Source: Salinimicrobium xinjiangense DSM 19287 (lineage in GTDB: Bacteria; Bacteroidota; Bacteroidia; Flavobacteriales; Flavobacteriaceae). Taken from it: a stretch of 57,508 bases of DNA. Positions 54,688 to 57,508 of this stretch are shown one piece after another (position 1 is the stretch's first letter; each line of letters opens with the position of its first letter). The translations under genes were made by a program, and so were the position numbers. Where the stretch lies: NCBI RefSeq assembly GCF_000423585.1, contig NZ_KE384054.1:202664-260171 (forward strand), in the 5' to 3' direction. A model generated the notes under the pieces. That model saw nothing but the letters and a program-made list of their open reading frames with translations. It ran no database searches and was not told where the DNA came from.

Positions 54688-55466
54688 TGGAACAAACGGC
54701 TGTCTTATATTATGACGGGAGCTTTGAAGGTTTCTTATGCTGTGTCTTCGCCTGCTACGAGGAGCGGTTAAAAGTGCTGGAAATCCAGCCGCCGGGCAGG
54801 GAGAAGCAGGAGTTCTTCGCAGAAGGCAGGGAGATCATTACGGATCCTGCTAAAGCGAAAAGAGTCTGGAATTCCTTAAAAAAGAAAGCCTCTTCGGCAG
54901 GCCTGCGGGACATCAAATGGGCTTTCTTAAGTGAGATCGAAGGGATAGAATTACAGTTGCTGGCTGTGATCAGGTATGTTATAGCCGAAGAGATCGCAGT
55001 GGACAGGGATTTTTCCCATCCCGCGGTATTACGTGTTTCCCAGTCCGCTAAAAAGGTGGGACGGGAGAAACACCGCATGGAGGCTTTCGTACGCTTCAGG
55101 CTTACCCGGGATGGCAGCTATTTTGCCGCTATAGAACCAGATTTTAATGTGCTGCCACTTATTAAAGCACATTTTAAGAGCAGGTATGCAGATCAGCAGT
55201 GGATCATTTATGATCTGAGGCGAAACTTCGGAATTGCCTTCGATCTTTCAGAAGTAAAGTACATCACCCTGGACCTGGATCCTCAAATAGGAATTTCAGG
55301 CGCCCCCGAAGCTTTTTTCCATACTTCAGAAATAGCTTTTCAGCAGCTGTGGAATCAGTATTTCACCAGCACCAATATTCAAAGCAGGGCCAATTCTAAA
55401 TTACATGTACAACATCTTCCGAAGCGATACTGGAAATATCTCACGGAAAAGAACCTTCAAAAATGA
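54687..55466 (+). CDS. TIGR03915-type DNA metabolism protein, partner of the radical-SAM enzyme
   Basis: A 259-residue protein (VLYYDGSFEGFLCCVFACYEERL at the start, HRMEAFVRFRLTRDGSYFAAIEPDFNVLPLI in the middle). It matches the probable DNA-metabolism family that is genetically linked to the radical-SAM HhH protein and is sometimes fused to a uracil-DNA-glycosylase-like domain, which is absent here. It starts within the stop codon of the broken upstream gene, so both were one operon. It is intact, although its partner appears dead. Confidence 0.8.
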   Translation: MEQTAVLYYDGSFEGFLCCVFACYEERLKVLEIQPPGREKQEFFAEGREIITDPAKAKRVWNSLKKKASSAGLRDIKWAFLSEIEGIELQLLAVIRYVIAEEIAVDRDFSHPAVLRVSQSAKKVGREKHRMEAFVRFRLTRDGSYFAAIEPDFNVLPLIKAHFKSRYADQQWIIYDLRRNFGIAFDLSEVKYITLDLDPQIGISGAPEAFFHTSEIAFQQLWNQYFTSTNIQSRANSKLHVQHLPKRYWKYLTEKNLQK

Positions 55467-55503
55467 CATTTTTGGGAGGTTTTTAATTCAGACAATTTTG
55501 ACC

Positions 55504-55546
55504 TGATTTAGATCATGTTATAATCAAAAAAGGCCGGTTACTTTTG
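55504..55546 (+). promoter_or_regulatory. FNR/CRP-type box and promoter of hemN
   Basis: A perfect dyad TGAT-TTAG-ATCA at 55504-55515 matches the FNR half-site spacing (TTGAT-N4-ATCAA core). It is followed by TACTTTTG at 55539-55546. The box centre is about 33 bp upstream of the -7 motif centre, i.e. near -40, the place of a class II activator site. Oxygen-responsive control of hemN is inferred. Confidence 0.6.
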
Positions 55547-55563
55547 CATTCTAATTAATAGGT

Positions 55564-56928
55564 ATGAGCACTTCTTTAATTCAGAAATACAATGTTCCCG
55601 GACCCAGATATACTAGTTATCCCACGGTACCGTACTGGAACGAAGCCGAATTTACGGTTGAAGCATATAAAGACACTCTTAAAAAGTCATTTTTGGAGAG
55701 TAACAGCGAAGAAGGAATAAGTCTGTACATTCATCTTCCATTCTGCGAGAGCCTGTGTACATTTTGTGGCTGCAATAAGCGAATTACCAAACGCCACGAG
55801 GTGGAATCTCCCTATATAGCAGCAGTGCTGGAGGAATGGGATATGTATGTAAGACTGCTGGAGGAAAAGCCGGTGATAAAAGAGATCCATCTTGGAGGGG
55901 GAACCCCAACTTTCTTTTCGCCCGCCAATCTCCGGATCCTTATTGAGGGTCTTTTTGAGAAAGCCGAAAGGGCAGAGGATACCGATTTCAGTTTTGAAGG
56001 TCACCCTAATAATACTAAAAAGGAGCACCTGGAATTACTCTACGAACTTGGATTCACACGTGTGAGTTATGGGGTGCAGGATTATAATATAGAAGTGCAG
56101 AGAGCCATTCATCGTTTTCAGCCTTTTGTGAATGTAAAAAATGCGACCGAACAGGCACGGGAAATAGGTTACACCTCGGTGGGCCACGACTTGATCTTTG
56201 GTCTGCCTTTCCAAACCGTCGACCATATTCGGGAGACGATTGCCAAGACGAAGGAGCTGATGCCGGACAGGATCGCGTTTTACAGCTACGCACACGTGCC
56301 ATGGATCAAAGGAAATGGCCAACGGGGGTTTAAGGAAGAGGATCTTCCCACTGCCTCTGTGAAACGCGAAATGTATGAAATTGGAAAGCAGCTGCTTTTT
56401 GAAGCCGGTTATGTTGAAGTGGGCATGGATCACTTTGCATTAAAAACAGACACCCTCTATAAATCTATGGAAAACGCGAAATTGCATCGCAATTTCATGG
56501 GCTACACCTCGTCAAAGACCAAGGTGATGATTGGACTCGGAGTTTCTGCCATTAGCGATAGCTGGACAGGTTTTGCACAAAACGTAAAGACCATTGAGGA
56601 ATATTATGAGATCCTTGAAAAAGGAGAGCTGCCTCTTTATCGGGGACATATTCTGACTGCCGAAGACGAGAAATTACGTCGCCACATCCTCAACATCATG
56701 TGTAATCTTCACACCTCGTGGAAAAAGGAAGAAATGAAATTTTCTGAACTGCCTGAAGTACTTATCAAGCTGAAGGAAATGGAAGCCGACGGGCTTTTGG
56801 AATTTGGAGATGAGGAACTGACTGTAAAAGAAAGCGGAAGACCTTTTGTGAGAAATATTTGCATGGCATTTGATCTTTTACTCCAACGCAGCAAACCCGA
56901 AACCAAATTGTTTTCCATGACAATTTAG
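55564..56928 (+). CDS. hemN: Oxygen-independent coproporphyrinogen III oxidase
   Basis: A radical SAM enzyme converting coproporphyrinogen III to protoporphyrinogen IX without oxygen, in heme synthesis. The N terminus has VPGPRYTSYPTVPYW, the cluster motif LPFCESLCTFCGC (CxxxCxxC plus the extra Cys), HLGGGTPTFF, and a HemN C-terminal domain (AISDSWTGFAQN). It is 454 residues, close to E. coli HemN. It stands 97 bp after the DNA metabolism gene behind its own promoter. Confidence 0.96.
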   Translation: MSTSLIQKYNVPGPRYTSYPTVPYWNEAEFTVEAYKDTLKKSFLESNSEEGISLYIHLPFCESLCTFCGCNKRITKRHEVESPYIAAVLEEWDMYVRLLEEKPVIKEIHLGGGTPTFFSPANLRILIEGLFEKAERAEDTDFSFEGHPNNTKKEHLELLYELGFTRVSYGVQDYNIEVQRAIHRFQPFVNVKNATEQAREIGYTSVGHDLIFGLPFQTVDHIRETIAKTKELMPDRIAFYSYAHVPWIKGNGQRGFKEEDLPTASVKREMYEIGKQLLFEAGYVEVGMDHFALKTDTLYKSMENAKLHRNFMGYTSSKTKVMIGLGVSAISDSWTGFAQNVKTIEEYYEILEKGELPLYRGHILTAEDEKLRRHILNIMCNLHTSWKKEEMKFSELPEVLIKLKEMEADGLLEFGDEELTVKESGRPFVRNICMAFDLLLQRSKPETKLFSMTI

Positions 56929-56930
56929 AA

Positions 56931-57163
56931 GATTCAAGGTTCAAGATTCAATGAGCTAAAGCCGGATTTAATTCAGGATTTAAGGTTCAAAATCAAGATT
57001 CAATTTCCTGTTGTATCCAGTTGTCATCTCGACAGAGCAATTTCTTTTGATAAAAAGATATTGCGACGAGAGATCTCATTTATGGAAAACAGGACTTGAA
57101 ATACCTTTAGGTGGGGGAGAGAAATAGGATCCAGGATTTAAGGTTCAAAATTCAAGATTGAGT
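56931..57163. repeat. Heptad arrays in two blocks after hemN
   Basis: Block one begins 3 nt after the hemN stop with GATTCAA, GGTTCAA and GATTCAA (56931-56951) and resumes at 56971-57004. Block two is 57129-57163. ATTTAAG and GTTCAAA occur in both blocks in the same order (56978 and 57136), with one base lost in block one. The 57021-57079 dispersed repeat lies between the blocks. Confidence 0.8.
57021..57079. repeat. Dispersed repeat, copy B
   Basis: TTGTCATCTCGACAGAGCAA and ACGAGAGATCTCAT flank a diverged centre. It is the reverse complement of 36671-36731. Confidence 0.8.
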
Positions 57164-57186
57164 CACCTCTAAAAAGCCTATTTTTA

Positions 57187-57508
57187 TTAAGCTCTGAGAA
57201 GTTTATATTTGTCTTCAAATTCGGGGTTTTTTGTTTGCTCCATGATAAACGAGAAAATCAAACAATCTTTGATGTTTAAAAGGTGAAAAAGCACAGAAAA
57301 TGCGGAGTTTTGGCCTTTACCCGGACTCCATGGACACATTTTCTCCATATTTTTGGCTATCCTCACTAGATTTATCCACATTCCGCGGGCAAAGGCCCAC
57401 ATCCGGTTTTTAATAAGACCACGGTATTTAGTCTTTTTATTTCTGATGTTTACCACAAACTGAAAAATAGTGGCTTCTACATTGTTTCTTCGCTGCTTTT
57501 CTTCCACA
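57187..57508 (-). CDS. Transposase, C-terminal fragment (partial at the window edge)
   Basis: The 106 residues visible show RNNVEATIFQFVVNIRNKK and TKYRGLIKNRMWAFARGMW, the C-terminal pattern of DDE transposases in which the catalytic Glu lies in NNVEATIFQ. The frame is open to the window edge, so the rest lies outside. The family cannot be fixed from this part. A possible terminal inverted repeat starts near 57161 (GAGTCACCTCTAAAAAGCC) but cannot be checked without the other end. Confidence 0.75.
   Translation of the reverse strand, partial: VEEKQRRNNVEATIFQFVVNIRNKKTKYRGLIKNRMWAFARGMWINLVRIAKNMEKMCPWSPGKGQNSAFSVLFHLLNIKDCLIFSFIMEQTKNPEFEDKYKLLRA

Noticed and set aside
57187-57508. Complete insertion sequence
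   Set aside because: Only the 3' end of the transposase is in the window and the second inverted repeat cannot be seen.

Overview
The window is chromosomal DNA of a member of the Bacteroidota, almost certainly a Flavobacteriaceae (Gramella/Salegentibacter-like; genus not resolved). The evidence is flavobacterial promoters of the form TTG-N19/20-TAnnTTTG, gene order rplM-rpsI-rpsB-tsf-(gap)-pyrH-frr, an ExbB/4-TM protein/ExbD/ExbD cluster followed by a PorT-type type IX secretion protein, an S2 protein with a long charged tail, a DUF2723 membrane protein and Bacteroidota-type intergenic palindromes. Most of the window is ordinary core genome. The accessory signal lies in the intergenic DNA and in four decayed loci.

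Layout. 1-770: tandem and heptad repeats. 775-2776: proline synthesis genes proA-proB. 2909-9516: a coupled operon tetR-tolC-MFP-RND for drug or solute efflux, with a palindromic operator on its promoter. 9661-15414: polyprenyl diphosphate synthase, an outer-membrane protein and the 2-oxoglutarate dehydrogenase genes sucA-sucB. 15488-19311: a 34-residue membrane microprotein, an aspartyl protease, TatD, an acyltransferase, asparaginase and tRNA-Ser. 19378-22557: a TonB-type energising complex and PorT. 22552-30095 (mostly minus strand): a PAP2-like protein, sigma-54, AsnRS, an RND-family exporter, frr and pyrH. 30251-33826: a frameshifted lipoprotein, palindrome clusters, tsf, rpsB with a structured leader, rpsI and rplM. 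34165-42584: a lipocalin-like lipoprotein, an AI-2E family protein, polA, and an exported glycosylasparaginase with a FucP/NagP-type sugar transporter. 42851-50671: a membrane phosphoesterase, a cysteine-less thioredoxin, a dienelactone hydrolase, an LRR lipoprotein beside a deacetylase relic, a polysaccharide deacetylase and a DUF2723 protein. 50925-57508: tRNA-Gln with a duplicated 3' tail, an AsmA-like protein, a doubly broken radical-SAM DNA-repair gene with its intact partner, hemN under a likely FNR-type box, and a transposase fragment at the edge.

The most unusual signal is a family of degenerate DNA arrays phased at exactly 7 bp. They lie between genes, often touching or overlapping stop codons (552-656, 30621-30683, 35333-35388, 36504-36573, 36792-36854, 39721-39811, 40098-40310 and two blocks in 56931-57163). 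The heptamer word changes gradually along each array while the 7-bp register is kept. Other observations worth following are a polA whose proofreading motif is altered, the tRNA-Gln tail duplication, the TetR operator and the structured rpsB leader. No CRISPR array, prophage, complete insertion sequence or defence island was seen.
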